Numbered from the stretch's first letter, positions 56,330 through 64,000 are shown. The stretch is 64,000 nucleotides of DNA from an uncultured Burkholderiales bacterium (GCA_937891045.1 CALBEV010000187.1:62001-126000); one strand, 5' to 3'. Notes: generated by a model not told the origin, from the sequence alone. A program made the numbers and translations.

Positions 56330-57271
56330 TCATGACAAGACCTCGTGCAAAGCGGCTTGGGGCCACAGGTTTTTCAACCCTTGAAGCAGACCAGGCGGCG
56401 GTGTTTGCAATTGCACGATGGCTTGCTCACCGCACAACAACAAGCGATGCCCGTTTTGCAGCGCAGGCAACATCACCTCATGGGCCAAGGCCTGCCACTG
56501 TGCGCCCCAAGCTGCGGGGTCTTGCGCTAAATACGCATCCCGCAATTCGGGGTGCAATGACACGGTGTGAAAACTGGCAGGCGGCGCTTCGCCCGTGCCA
56601 CTCCACCAAAACGAGTTCAGGCTGATGGCGCGTTGCTCGTTCACCGCGTGGGTGTAGAGCAGCATTTGCATTTCGTTTTGCAATCGGCGCAGCAGGCGTT
56701 GCGTGTCGCTTTGTTGCGCCAAGTCGTCGGTGTTGAGCCATGCGGCCATGCTGCGCCCCATCACTTGGTCGAGGGACGCACTGGGCAGGTGTTTGAAGTG
56801 CACTGAATGCGCCAACCAACGGCCAGTTTGAAACGCGTGCAAGTGGATGCCGTCTTCCAAAAAGTAGGGCGACATGCTCTGCAACAAAGCCTGGTCTTCT
56901 GCTGCGCTGATGCTGCCCGGGTGGTGCAAATGCACCTGGCCTTGATCGACACGCCAATGCACCAAATCGATGAAAGCCCAGCCCTGCTCGGGCGGACACG
57001 ACAAGCCGTGGTGCGCAGCGCTTTGTGCGGCCCAGCCCAACAAACCGGGCATCAATGGCCAGCCCATGGCTTGCGCTTGGGCCCATTCATACGGTGCATC
57101 CAGGTGTTGGGGGTCATGTGGTTGGCGTTGCTTCAAAGCTTGGCGCAAAGCAGGGTGGGTGGGCAAAGCGGCCTGCCATGCTTGGCGCTCGAGGCTGTGG
57201 GCTTGGGCCAAGTCGGGCGGCAACAACGCGTGTGAAACAACGGTGACAGGAGCGGCATGGCGAGCGGACAT
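56330..57271 (-). CDS. RpfE-like regulatory/uncharacterised protein
   Basis: About 313 residues, soluble, His/Gln-rich (QALKQRQPHDPQHLDAPYEW, SPYFLEDGIHLHAFQTGRWLAH, NEMQMLLYTHAVNEQRA). Resembles the RpfE family found next to recJ; such proteins are sometimes labelled phosphoglycerate mutase, because the family shares an alkaline-phosphatase-like fragment, but I see no metal-site motifs here. Start at 57271 (MSARHAAPVTVV); an extra ten codons are possible. Divergent from lolC with a 35-bp gap. Confidence 0.7.
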   Translation of the reverse strand: MSARHAAPVTVVSHALLPPDLAQAHSLERQAWQAALPTHPALRQALKQRQPHDPQHLDAPYEWAQAQAMGWPLMPGLLGWAAQSAAHHGLSCPPEQGWAFIDLVHWRVDQGQVHLHHPGSISAAEDQALLQSMSPYFLEDGIHLHAFQTGRWLAHSVHFKHLPSASLDQVMGRSMAAWLNTDDLAQQSDTQRLLRRLQNEMQMLLYTHAVNEQRAISLNSFWWSGTGEAPPASFHTVSLHPELRDAYLAQDPAAWGAQWQALAHEVMLPALQNGHRLLLCGEQAIVQLQTPPPGLLQGLKNLWPQAALHEVLS

Positions 57272-57306
57272 GGCTGCATTGTGCAAGATGCCACAATCCA
57301 CACCCG

Positions 57307-58572
57307 ATGAACACCTCTCGCCTTCCCTTCGAATTGCTGGTGGGCTGGCGCTACACCCGCGCTGGCCGTGCGGCTCGGCGCAACCGCTTTATTTCCTTCA
57401 TTTCATCCGTGTCCATGGTGGGCATTGCACTGGGTGTGGCCGCGCTCATCATCGTCTTGAGTGTGATGAACGGCTTTCAAAAAGAAGTGCGTGACCGCAT
57501 GTTGGGCGTGCTCTCGCACATCGAGGTGTTGGCCTACACCGGCGCGGCCATCGACAACCCCACCGGTGTGCAAAACACATTGGCACTGCAACCGCAAGTG
57601 CTGGCGAGTGCGCCGTTTGTTTTGTCGCAGGTGTTGCTCGCGCAAGGCGAGGACATGCGCGGCGCATTGGTGCGCGGCATCGACCCGGCGCAAGAAGTGT
57701 TGGTGACCGACGCGGTGGCGCTGATGCCACCCGATGTGCTGGCCCAGTTGCAACCGGGCACGTTCGGTGTGGTGCTGGGCAACGAACTGGCACGTGCTTT
57801 GGGCGTCAAAACCGGCGACAACATCACCTTGGTGGCCCCTGGTGGGCAAGTCACGCCTGCGGGTGTGGTGCCGCGCATGAAGCAACTCAACGTGGTGGGC
57901 TTGCTCGATTCGGGTCACTATGAATACGACGCGTCCTTGGCTTTGCTGCACCTGGACGACGCGCAAAAGATTTTTCGCTTGGAAGGGCCCAACGGCATCC
58001 GCGTGAAATTGAAAGACGCGCAACAAGCACGCAGCGTGGCCAACGAGCTGACGCCGTTGTTGGGCGAAGACGTGGTGGTGCGCGACTGGACACGGGCCAA
58101 CCGCACCTGGTTTGCTGCCGTGCAAATTGAAAAACGCATGATGTTCATCATCCTCACGCTGATCGTGGCGGTGGCCGCGTTCAATTTGGTCAGCACCTTG
58201 GTGATGACGGTGACCGACAAGCAAGCCGATATCGCCATCCTGCGCACGCTGGGCGCGAGCCCGGGCAGCATCATGGGCATCTTCGTGGTGCAAGGGGCCT
58301 TGGTGGGTGTCATCGGCACCTTGTCGGGTTTGCTGCTCGGCCTCTTGGTGGCCTTCAACATTGGCAGCATCGTCCCCGCCATTGAAAGCGCCTTGGGCGC
58401 GAGCTTTTTACCCAAAGACATTTACCTGATCAGCCGCATGCCCAGCGACCCACAGTGGGCCGACATCGGGCCGGTGGTGATCATCGCGCTGGTGCTGGCC
58501 CTGGTGGCCACGCTCTACCCGAGCTGGCGAGCCAGCCGCATCGACCCGGCGGAGGCGCTGCGCCATGAGTGA
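57307..58572 (+). CDS. lolC: Lipoprotein-releasing ABC transporter permease (LolC/LolE/LolF type)
   Basis: Inner-membrane subunit extracting lipoproteins toward LolA. 421 residues: one N-terminal membrane segment (about 38-60, [23 protein letters not shown]), a large periplasmic domain, and three C-terminal segments with [21 protein letters not shown]-terminal [21 protein letters not shown] is typical. Only one permease gene precedes lolD, so it may be a single LolF-like permease rather than a LolC/LolE pair; that cannot be decided from sequence alone. Overlaps lolD by 8 bp. Confidence 0.9.
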   Translation: MNTSRLPFELLVGWRYTRAGRAARRNRFISFISSVSMVGIALGVAALIIVLSVMNGFQKEVRDRMLGVLSHIEVLAYTGAAIDNPTGVQNTLALQPQVLASAPFVLSQVLLAQGEDMRGALVRGIDPAQEVLVTDAVALMPPDVLAQLQPGTFGVVLGNELARALGVKTGDNITLVAPGGQVTPAGVVPRMKQLNVVGLLDSGHYEYDASLALLHLDDAQKIFRLEGPNGIRVKLKDAQQARSVANELTPLLGEDVVVRDWTRANRTWFAAVQIEKRMMFIILTLIVAVAAFNLVSTLVMTVTDKQADIAILRTLGASPGSIMGIFVVQGALVGVIGTLSGLLLGLLVAFNIGSIVPAIESALGASFLPKDIYLISRMPSDPQWADIGPVVIIALVLALVATLYPSWRASRIDPAEALRHE

Positions 58573-59251
58573 GGCTGTGTTGTGGGCGCAAGGTTTGAGC
58601 CGCCGTTTTCACGAAGGCGTGATCGACGTCACCGTGTTGCAAGACATCGACTTGCAGGTGCGCCCCGGCGAAACCTTGGCGGTGGTGGGCACCTCGGGTT
58701 CGGGCAAAAGCACCTTGTTGCATTTGCTGGGCGGCCTCGACACCCCAACCAACGGCAGCGTGCGCTTGCTCGGCCAAAACTTGGCCGGTTTGGATGCCAG
58801 CGCCTTGGGGCGGTTGCGCAATCAACACCTGGGCTTTATTTACCAGTTTCATCATTTGCTTCCCGAATTCAGCGCTTTGGACAATGTCGCCATGCCTTTG
58901 TGGATTCGCCGTATGCCGCGCGAACAGGCGGCGGTGCAAGCGCAGGCGATGTTGACGGCAGTGGGTTTGGCCGACCGGGTGCATCACACGCCCAGCGAGC
59001 TGTCGGGCGGCGAGCGCCAACGCGTGGCGATTGCCCGCGCCTTGGTGACGCAACCGGCTTGTGTGCTGGCCGATGAGCCGACTGGCAACCTGGACCGCGC
59101 CACCGCAGACAGCGTGTTCGCGCTGATGTTGCAGCTGGCCAGGCAACAGGGCACGGCCTTCATCGTCGTCACCCACGATGAGCGCTTGGCGGCGCAGTGC
59201 GATCGGCAACTGCGCTTGGTGGCTGGGAAATTGGGGTCAGATTCCAATTAA
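58565..59251 (+). CDS. lolD: LolD, lipoprotein-releasing ATPase (C-terminus formed by a repeat)
   Basis: ABC ATPase energising the Lol permease. 228 residues. Walker [20 protein letters not shown]-loop [16 protein letters not shown], signature [15 protein letters not shown], Walker [12 protein letters not shown], and the H-loop [13 protein letters not shown] are intact. The last residues (LGSDSN) and the TAA stop at 59249-59251 are read from the left copy of the 27-bp inverted repeat that continues past the gene, so the original 3' end has been replaced; the catalytic part is unaffected. Confidence 0.95.
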   Translation: MSEAVLWAQGLSRRFHEGVIDVTVLQDIDLQVRPGETLAVVGTSGSGKSTLLHLLGGLDTPTNGSVRLLGQNLAGLDASALGRLRNQHLGFIYQFHHLLPEFSALDNVAMPLWIRRMPREQAAVQAQAMLTAVGLADRVHHTPSELSGGERQRVAIARALVTQPACVLADEPTGNLDRATADSVFALMLQLARQQGTAFIVVTHDERLAAQCDRQLRLVAGKLGSDSN

Positions 59252-59255
59252 TTCA
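59229..59255 (+). repeat. Left copy of a 27-bp inverted repeat around tatD
   Basis: Perfect inverted counterpart of 60479-60505. The core is GGGGTCAGATTCC with self-complementary ends (AATTGG ... CCAATT), so each copy can also fold alone, like REP-type elements. It overlaps the end of lolD and supplies its stop codon. Confidence 0.9.
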
Positions 59256-59546
59256 ATAAATGGCCCCCAGGCCGTGCGGCTTTGAGCTGGATTTGTGGTC
59301 TTCATAAGATCTGTGGACCGGGAATGGGTCTCAAAAGAGGCCTGTTTTGGGGGTGCTCCAAATACCCTTCTTTTGAGGGGGTGGTCATACTGGGCGGGGC
59401 TTGCAGGCGTTTTTATGATACATAAATTCAAAATTTCACTGGTTTCCTGTATCACCAAACAATTGGAATCTGACCCCAATTACTGAATCTGACCCCAATT
59501 ACCAAACAATTGGAATCTGACCCCAATTACCCAATTACCATGCCCC
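59252..59546. other. Repeat-filled 295-bp spacer between lolD and tatD
   Basis: No gene. From left: end of the inverted repeat; a module ATGGCCCCCAGGCCGTGCGG... (59260-59285) that recurs at 60451-60476 with two changes; a hairpin TCAAAAGA/TCTTTTGA (59331-59376); an A+T-rich patch (59411-59440); then three copies of the TGACCCCAATTA word (59472, 59490, 59519), two of them inside a 30-bp direct repeat. Nothing looks like a tatD promoter or Shine-Dalgarno sequence except by chance. Confidence 0.7.
59454..59530 (+). repeat. 30-bp direct repeat and third partial copy of the TCTGACCCC element
   Basis: ACCAAACAATTGGAATCTGA... at 59454-59483 is repeated exactly at 59501-59530; between them lies a shorter copy starting TGAATCTGACCCCAATTA (59484-59501). 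All three have the same orientation as the right inverted-repeat copy. Confidence 0.85.
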
Positions 59547-60359
59547 ATGACTTGGATCGACAGCCACTGCCACCTGGACGCCGCCGAATTCGCGCCTGAC
59601 CGCGACGCGGTGCGCCAAGCCGCCCGCGCGGTGGGCGTGCACACTTGCGTCATCCCGGCGGTGCAGGCCGCGCACTTTGACGAGGTGCGGCAACTGGCGC
59701 ACCAGCACGGCGACGTTTACGCGCTGGGCATCCACCCCCTTTTCACGCCGCAGGCCCGCGAGGCCGATTTGCAAACCTTGGACCAAGCCCTGAAACACCA
59801 CCGCGCCGACCCGCGCTTGGTGGCGGTGGGTGAAATCGGCCTGGACGGTTTTGTGCCCGGCCTGGACATGGCGCGTCAACAGCTGTTTTACACAGCGCAG
59901 CTGCAGCTGGCCCAGCAACACGACCTGCCGGTGATCTTGCACGTGCGGCGCAGCGCCGATTTGCTGTTGAAGGGGCTGCGGCAAACGCCGGTGAAAGGCG
60001 GCATCGCCCACGCCTTCAACGGCAGCGTGCAGCAGGCCGAGCAGTTCATCGCCATGGGTTTCAAGCTCGGTTTTGGCGGTGCGCTCACTTTCGAGCGGGC
60101 CTTGCAGTTGCGCCTGCTGGCCACGCTGTTGCCCTTGGACGCGCTGGTGCTGGAAACCGACGCGCCCGATATCCCGCCGCATTGGCTGTATGTGACCGCC
60201 GAGGAGCGGGCGCAAGGCGTGCCGCAGGGCCGCAACTCGCCGGACCAGATCCAGCGGATTGCGCAGGTGTTGGCGGATTTGCGCGGGGTGTCGCTTGAGA
60301 CCGTTTGCTTGGCAACTCATGCCAATGTTTGTTCGGTGTTGGCGATCGAAACGGTCTGA
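59547..60359 (+). CDS. tatD: TatD-family metal-dependent hydrolase
   Basis: 270 residues, amidohydrolase fold. Metal motifs: IDSHCHLDAAEF, LGIHPLFTPQ, VGEIGLDGF, VILHVRRSADLLL, GGIAHAFNGS and LVLETDAPDIPP. TatD proteins are 3'-5' DNases linked to DNA repair and oxidative stress. The gene lies inside a 27-bp perfect inverted repeat and its start has no Shine-Dalgarno sequence of its own because repeat DNA abuts it. Its coding DNA looks clearly more G+C-rich than the dcw or nrd genes. Confidence 0.92.
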   Translation: MTWIDSHCHLDAAEFAPDRDAVRQAARAVGVHTCVIPAVQAAHFDEVRQLAHQHGDVYALGIHPLFTPQAREADLQTLDQALKHHRADPRLVAVGEIGLDGFVPGLDMARQQLFYTAQLQLAQQHDLPVILHVRRSADLLLKGLRQTPVKGGIAHAFNGSVQQAEQFIAMGFKLGFGGALTFERALQLRLLATLLPLDALVLETDAPDIPPHWLYVTAEERAQGVPQGRNSPDQIQRIAQVLADLRGVSLETVCLATHANVCSVLAIETV

Positions 60360-60478
60360 ATTCATGGAAGCGTGCCTTCCCTGTCTTTCAAGAAGTCACG
60401 CTTGAGCCACCCGCCACGGGGACGCATTTTTCTGGTCTTTCGCTCAAAAAATGGTCCCCATGCCGTGCGGCTTTGAAG
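60360..60478. other. Spacer after tatD with hairpin and repeat module
   Basis: Contains a 7-bp inverted pair AAGCGTG (60368-60374)/CACGCTT (60397-60403), possibly the tatD transcript end, then GGGGACGCATTTTT ... AAAAAATGGTCCCC, an imperfect inverted repeat, and the second copy of the GCCGTGCGGC module (60451-60476). Confidence 0.5.
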
Positions 60479-60505
60479 TGAATTAATTGGAATCTGACCC
60501 CAATT
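60479..60505 (-). repeat. Right copy of the 27-bp inverted repeat around tatD
   Basis: Exact reverse complement of 59229-59255. Ends 8 bp before the next start codon (60513), so it also replaces the normal upstream region of the spermidine-synthase-like gene. I see no target-site duplication outside the two copies. Confidence 0.9.
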
Positions 60506-60512
60506 AGCGCCA

Positions 60513-61289
60513 ATGAGCGACCAGCGACAATCCCGCATGGCCACCAAGCAGACCCATCCGCAAGTCAACATGTCCGAGCACGGCAAGGTGCGCTACCTGC
60601 ACCTGGGCAGCGAGTGGGTGCAGGGCTCGATGGACATCGGCAAGCCGAACCAGATCGAGCTGGAATATGTGCAACGCATGCAAGCCTGGCTGCTCTTTGT
60701 GCCGTCCCAAGAAGTGCCCGATTTGCACGCCATGCAGCTGGGCCTGGGCGCTGCGGCCCTGACCAAAAACTGCCACAAGGTGCTGGGCATGCGCACCACC
60801 GCCATCGAACTCAACCCGCAGGTGGTAGCGGCCTGCCGCACTTGGTTCAAGCTGGGCCCAGACGACGAGCGCTTGTCGGTGGTGCTGGGCGACGCCGCCG
60901 AGGTGGCCGCGCACCCGCATTGGCGCGGCCAAGTGGACGCCTTGCATGTGGACTTGTATGACCATGAAGCCGCCGCGCCAGTGCTGGACGACGCTGATTT
61001 CTACGCCCACTGCCGCCAGTTGCTGACCCCCAACGGCTGCATGCTGGTCAATTTGTTTGGCCGCGCCTCCAGCTACGAGCGCAGCCTGGGCCACATCAGC
61101 CAAGCCTTTGGTTTGGACGCGCTGTGGGCATTCAAGCCAACCAAAGAAGGCAACACCGTGGTGCTGGCGCAGCGCAGCCCCAGCCGTCCCGAGCGCGAGC
61201 TGCTGCAAGCCCGCGCCGAGCAGATCGAAACCCAGTGGGGCCTGCCCGCCACGCTGTGGTTGAAGGTGATCAAGCCGGTGCAAGCCTAA
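60513..61289 (+). CDS. Spermidine-synthase-like (aminopropyltransferase/SAM fold) protein
   Basis: About 258 residues, Rossmann-like SAM-binding fold: MQLGLGAAALTKNCH, TAIELNPQVVAACRTWF, SVVLGDAAEVAAHPHW, DALHVDLYDHEAAAPVL, CRQLLTPNGCMLVNLFG. The canonical spermidine synthase GGGDGG and DxxDP motifs are altered, so true spermidine synthesis is doubtful. Start uncertain: ATG 60513, 60537 or 60570; the first has repeat DNA directly upstream and no Shine-Dalgarno sequence. G+C-rich like tatD. The last 17 bases are duplicated 57 bp further on. Confidence 0.75.
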   Translation: MSDQRQSRMATKQTHPQVNMSEHGKVRYLHLGSEWVQGSMDIGKPNQIELEYVQRMQAWLLFVPSQEVPDLHAMQLGLGAAALTKNCHKVLGMRTTAIELNPQVVAACRTWFKLGPDDERLSVVLGDAAEVAAHPHWRGQVDALHVDLYDHEAAAPVLDDADFYAHCRQLLTPNGCMLVNLFGRASSYERSLGHISQAFGLDALWAFKPTKEGNTVVLAQRSPSRPERELLQARAEQIETQWGLPATLWLKVIKPVQA

Positions 61290-61344
61290 CCCTCTTGCGC
61301 ATCAGCCACCCGCAACAACCAGGTGCTCAAGCCGGTGCAAGCCT
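61271..61344 (+). repeat. Duplicated gene end after the spermidine-synthase-like gene
   Basis: CAAGCCGGTGCAAGCCT occurs at 61271-61287 (last codons of the gene, then TAA) and again at 61328-61344 in the same frame, followed by TGA. Offset 57 bp, a multiple of three. Looks like a relic of a local duplication at the gene's end. Confidence 0.7.
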
Positions 61345-61439
61345 GAAGCCAAGGCCGCGCGCCATCCGTTCAGGCCAGCTCAGCAAGCTTGTTTTGGCTT
61401 AGGTCACAATCGTCGAAGTTTTGTTTTGGGAGAACCGCC

Positions 61440-61937
61440 GTGTCGATCAAGAGTCAAAAGGACTTTGTCTCCGGTTTGATGTTCACTGCCATTGGCGCCG
61501 GTTTTGCCTGGAATTCAGCCTTGTCCTATGACATCGGCTCGGCCAGCCAAATGGGGCCGGGTTATTTCCCCTTGGTACTGGGTCTGGTGTTGGTGCTGCT
61601 GGGCGGCTTCATCATGTTTTTCTCGCTGGTGGTGGAAACGCCCGATGGCGGCGTGATCGGCGACATCGCATGGCGGCCGCTGGTGTGCATCTTGGGTGCC
61701 AATTTGCTGTTTGGCGCCTTGCTGGGTGGCCTGCCCAGCATCGGATTTCCTTCGTTTGGCTTGGTGGTGGCTATTTTTGCGCTGACCGGCGTGGCCTTGC
61801 TGGCAGACGCCACCAGTTTCAACCTGCGCCGCATGCTGGTGCTCTCCAGCATCTTGGCTGGCGGCAGCTATCTCGTGTTCATTTCTTTGCTGAATTTGCA
61901 GTTGCCAGTCTGGCCTGCTTTTATCAGCGGTCATTGA
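61440..61937 (+). CDS. tctB: TctB, small membrane subunit of a tripartite tricarboxylate transporter
   Basis: 165 residues, four predicted membrane helices (SGLMFTAIGAGFAW, GYFPLVLGLVLVLLGGFIMFF, a middle pair, and the final LVLSSILAGGSYLVFISLL). ASQMGPGYFP is the family hallmark. GTG start at 61440 with GGGAGA seven bases upstream. Pairs with tctA 10 bp downstream; the periplasmic binding protein (tctC/Bug type) is not adjacent, so the substrate is unknown. Confidence 0.88.
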   Translation: MSIKSQKDFVSGLMFTAIGAGFAWNSALSYDIGSASQMGPGYFPLVLGLVLVLLGGFIMFFSLVVETPDGGVIGDIAWRPLVCILGANLLFGALLGGLPSIGFPSFGLVVAIFALTGVALLADATSFNLRRMLVLSSILAGGSYLVFISLLNLQLPVWPAFISGH

Positions 61938-61947
61938 TCGGAAACTC

Positions 61948-63459
61948 ATGGACTTGCTTGCCAATCTCGCCACCGGGTTTGCCGTTGCCGGTACGCCCAT
62001 CAACCTGATGTATGCATTCATTGGTTGTTTGCTGGGCACGCTGATTGGCGTGTTGCCGGGCATCGGCTCGGTGGCCACCATCGCCATGCTGCTGCCCGCC
62101 ACTTACGCCTTGCCCCCTGAATCGGCGCTCATCATGCTCGCTGGTATTTACTACGGGGCGCAATATGGCGGCTCTACCACCGCCATCTTGGTGAATCTAC
62201 CCGGTGAATCCTCCTCGGTGGTGACCACCTTGGACGGCTACCAAATGGCGCGACAAGGCCGGGCTGGTCCCGCGCTGGCGGCTGCGGGCTTGGGCTCCTT
62301 GTTTGCCGGGTGTGTTGGCACCTTGTTGTTGGCTGGTTTTGCCGCACCCTTGTCTGAAATGGCCTTTGCCTTTGGCCCGGCCGAATACTGTGCCCTGATG
62401 GTGGTGGGCCTGATTGGCGCTGTGGTGCTGGCCTCGGGTTCTTTGCTCAAAGCGATTGCCATGATCATCTTGGGATTGCTGTTGGGTCTGGTCGGCACTG
62501 ATGTGAACTCGGGCATGACGCGCTTCAACATGGACATCCCCGAGTTGACGGATGGCATCGGATTTGTGGCGGTGGCCATGGGCTTGTTTGGGTATGCCGA
62601 GATCATCAATAACTTGGCCAAGAACGCCACCGAGCGCGAGGTGTTCACCGCCAAACTGCAAGGCTTGATGCCCACCGCCGAGGATTTTCGCCTGATGATG
62701 CCAGCGGTCTTGCGTGGCACCGCCTTGGGCGCCGTGCTGGGCGTGTTGCCCGGCGGTGGTGCGGTGTTGGCTTCTTTTGCCGCCTACACCATCGAGAAAA
62801 AAATCAAGCTCAAAGCGGGTGAAGTGCCGCTGGGGCAGGGCAATATCCGAGGCGTGGCCGGGCCCGAATCGGCCAACAACGCCGGTGCGCAAACCTCCTT
62901 CATCCCCTTGCTCACCTTGGGCATCCCACCCAACGCCGTGATGGCCTTGATGGTGGGTGCCATGACCATCCACAACATCCAGCCCGGCCCCCAGGTGATG
63001 ACGGTCAACCCCGAGTTGTTTTGGGGGCTGATCGTGTCGATGTGGATTGGCAACCTGATGCTGATTGTCTTGAACCTGCCCTTGATCAGCTTGTGGGTCA
63101 AGCTGCTGACCGTGCCCTACCACTACATGTTCCCAGCCATTGTGTTGTTCTGCGCGATTGGCGTCTACACCACCAACAATTCCACCTTTGACATTGGCTT
63201 GGTGGCGGTGTTTGGCTTGGCCGGTTACTTGTTCAGCAAACTCGGTTGCGAACCGGCGCCCTTGTTGCTCGGTTTTATTTTGGGTCCGATGTTGGAAGAG
63301 TATTTGAAGCGGGCCTTGAAACTGGCACGCGGTGATTGGTCGGTGTTCGTCACGCGCCCCTTGTCGGCAGCCCTCTTGGCCATCGGCGTTTTGTTGTTGC
63401 TGATGGTGTTGTTGCCCGCCATCAAATCCAAACGCAAAGAAGCATTCGTAGAAGATTGA
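61948..63459 (+). CDS. tctA: TctA, large membrane subunit of a tripartite tricarboxylate transporter
   Basis: 503 residues, about eleven membrane segments. Family motifs: GTLIGVLPGIGSVATIAMLLP, YYGAQYGGSTTAILVNLPGE, GYQMARQGRAGPALAAAGLGS in pieces, and the second repeat LGVLPGGGAVLASFAAY. Secondary transporter for carboxylates driven by ion gradients with a high-affinity binding protein encoded elsewhere. Confidence 0.95.
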   Translation: MDLLANLATGFAVAGTPINLMYAFIGCLLGTLIGVLPGIGSVATIAMLLPATYALPPESALIMLAGIYYGAQYGGSTTAILVNLPGESSSVVTTLDGYQMARQGRAGPALAAAGLGSLFAGCVGTLLLAGFAAPLSEMAFAFGPAEYCALMVVGLIGAVVLASGSLLKAIAMIILGLLLGLVGTDVNSGMTRFNMDIPELTDGIGFVAVAMGLFGYAEIINNLAKNATEREVFTAKLQGLMPTAEDFRLMMPAVLRGTALGAVLGVLPGGGAVLASFAAYTIEKKIKLKAGEVPLGQGNIRGVAGPESANNAGAQTSFIPLLTLGIPPNAVMALMVGAMTIHNIQPGPQVMTVNPELFWGLIVSMWIGNLMLIVLNLPLISLWVKLLTVPYHYMFPAIVLFCAIGVYTTNNSTFDIGLVAVFGLAGYLFSKLGCEPAPLLLGFILGPMLEEYLKRALKLARGDWSVFVTRPLSAALLAIGVLLLLMVLLPAIKSKRKEAFVED

Positions 63460-63466
63460 GGGATTC

Positions 63467-64000
63467 ATGAAAGATCACACCCTGCGCTTGGCCTTGCACA
63501 ACGAGGTGCATGCGCGACCCCCCGAACCGATGACAGCGCCCTTGGCCATCAGCCATGTGGTGATGCTGACCGATGCCCAATCGCGAGAAGACAGCCGCGC
63601 CCATTTGATTCAATTGCTGCGCGACAACCACCTGCCGGTGCCCGATGACCGTGCCAACCATTTGCGGGTGGACGGTGGCAGTTGGCGCTTGCGCTGGGAG
63701 TTGCACACCGAGTTCGTTACCTGGACCTTCATGGTTGACGCGCCCGAAGGCTTGCCTAAAACGGATGCCTATGGCTTGGCTTTGAGCAAGATGCCTCAAA
63801 AGTGGTTGAAAGCATTGCCGGGCGAATGCTTGTCTCGCATCAATTTGTGGGCCAAACGCACCGACAACTTGCAAGACCGGGATGAGCTGCACCAACAGTT
63901 TCGTGAAGACAGCATGGTGGCCTGTCAATTGGTGGATGGCGAAGCCACTTTGCACACCGATTTTCAAATTGGCCCGGATGCTTGCTCGCGCATGTTGCTG
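63467..64000 (+). CDS. DUF3422-family protein (3' end cut by window)
   Basis: Frame open from ATG 63467 (preceded by GAGGG) to the window edge, 178 codons seen. The N-terminus LRLALHNEVHARPPEPM is the hallmark of DUF3422 proteins, which are membrane-anchored at the C-terminus (outside this window) and of unknown function. Other conserved pieces: SWRLRWELHTEFVTWTFM and LSRINLWAKRTD. Close spacing (7 bp) to tctA suggests co-transcription. Confidence 0.85.
   Translation, partial: MKDHTLRLALHNEVHARPPEPMTAPLAISHVVMLTDAQSREDSRAHLIQLLRDNHLPVPDDRANHLRVDGGSWRLRWELHTEFVTWTFMVDAPEGLPKTDAYGLALSKMPQKWLKALPGECLSRINLWAKRTDNLQDRDELHQQFREDSMVACQLVDGEATLHTDFQIGPDACSRMLL

Noticed and set aside
59229..60505. 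Classical insertion sequence carrying tatD
   Set aside because: No transposase inside and no target-site duplication outside the inverted repeats; only a transposon-like or REP-like bracket can be claimed.
60513..61289. Biosynthetic partner of the 36-47 kb polyamine cluster
   Set aside because: Far away, in a different context, and with altered spermidine synthase motifs.
62197..63468. 423-residue minus-strand ORF opposite tctA
   Set aside because: His/Gln-rich shadow of an obvious TctA.
63422..63967. Minus-strand ORF of 181 codons at the right edge
   Set aside because: The plus strand here encodes a recognisable DUF3422 N-terminus with a ribosome-binding site; the minus frame is its shadow.
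1..64000. tRNA, rRNA, 4.5S or other known structural RNA genes
   Set aside because: No cloverleaf-like or rRNA-like stretch noticed in the intergenic regions; gaps are short. A covariance-model scan would be needed to exclude small RNAs.

Overview
The window is a gene-dense piece of a betaproteobacterial chromosome. It most likely comes from the Burkholderiales, probably a Comamonadaceae-like freshwater lineage. This rests on gene content and order (mraY-to-lpxC cell-wall cluster, mpl, accBC-prmA, NrdR-type nrdAB, ccsA/ffh, puu-type polyamine genes, rpfE-recJ, lolCD-tatD, tctBA) and on a moderate G+C judged by eye. I see no rRNA, tRNA, CRISPR array, prophage or recognisable transposase. Both ends cut genes: mraY lacks its first codons and a DUF3422 gene runs off the right edge.

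Layout. 1-11.8 kb: division and cell-wall (dcw) cluster mraY-murD-ftsW-murG-murC-ddl-ftsQ-ftsA-ftsZ-lpxC on +, with five successive ATGA overlaps. 11.8-17.1 kb: minus-strand genes, namely an unrecognised winged-helix regulator and an RNB nuclease-TonB-like-mtgA-ruvC operon. 17.2-21.2 kb: rodA, tldD, and a DAHP synthase gene preceded by an aromatic-codon leader peptide and an intrinsic terminator. 21.2-28.2 kb: mpl, then a + strand run ending in accB-accC-prmA, a zinc-ribbon protein and a PfkB-type kinase. 28.3-35 kb: lysine/alanine-rich histone-like protein, nrdB, nrdA (with a promoter inside two NrdR boxes), ampD, a PP0621-type protein and a CcsA-like protein; ffh follows on +. 36.5-47.2 kb: putrescine/agmatine catabolism. 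47.1-57.3 kb: miaB, cupin, membrane-anchored alpha-carbonic anhydrase, LuxR-type response regulator, trpS, site-2 protease, YciO/Sua5-like, PHP phosphatase, recJ, rpfE-like. 57.3-64 kb: lolC/E-lolD, tatD, spermidine-synthase-like gene, tctB-tctA, DUF3422.

How the genes work together. The left third is dominated by envelope growth: lipid I/II synthesis, septum assembly, lipid A commitment (LpxC), glycan polymerisation (FtsW, RodA, MtgA) and muropeptide recycling (Mpl, AmpD). The 36.5-47.2 kb block holds a complete gamma-glutamyl route from agmatine/putrescine to GABA plus glutamate (SpeB, PuuA, PuuB, an aldehyde dehydrogenase, PuuD), a direct putrescine transaminase (SpuC type), a second class III aminotransferase and a MocR-type regulator.

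Most interesting signals: (1) a transcription-attenuation leader with Phe/Tyr/Trp codons before aroG; (2) a 27-bp perfect inverted repeat enclosing tatD, whose left copy supplies the last codons and stop of lolD; (3) the same degenerate 12-mer as direct repeats at exactly 23-bp spacing in both divergent control regions of the polyamine cluster; (4) a paired NrdR-box promoter before nrdA; (5) a 21-bp tandem repeat at the mpl divergent start; (6) a short inverted repeat at the start of the unrecognised regulator. I did not find a convincing wholly new multi-gene system.
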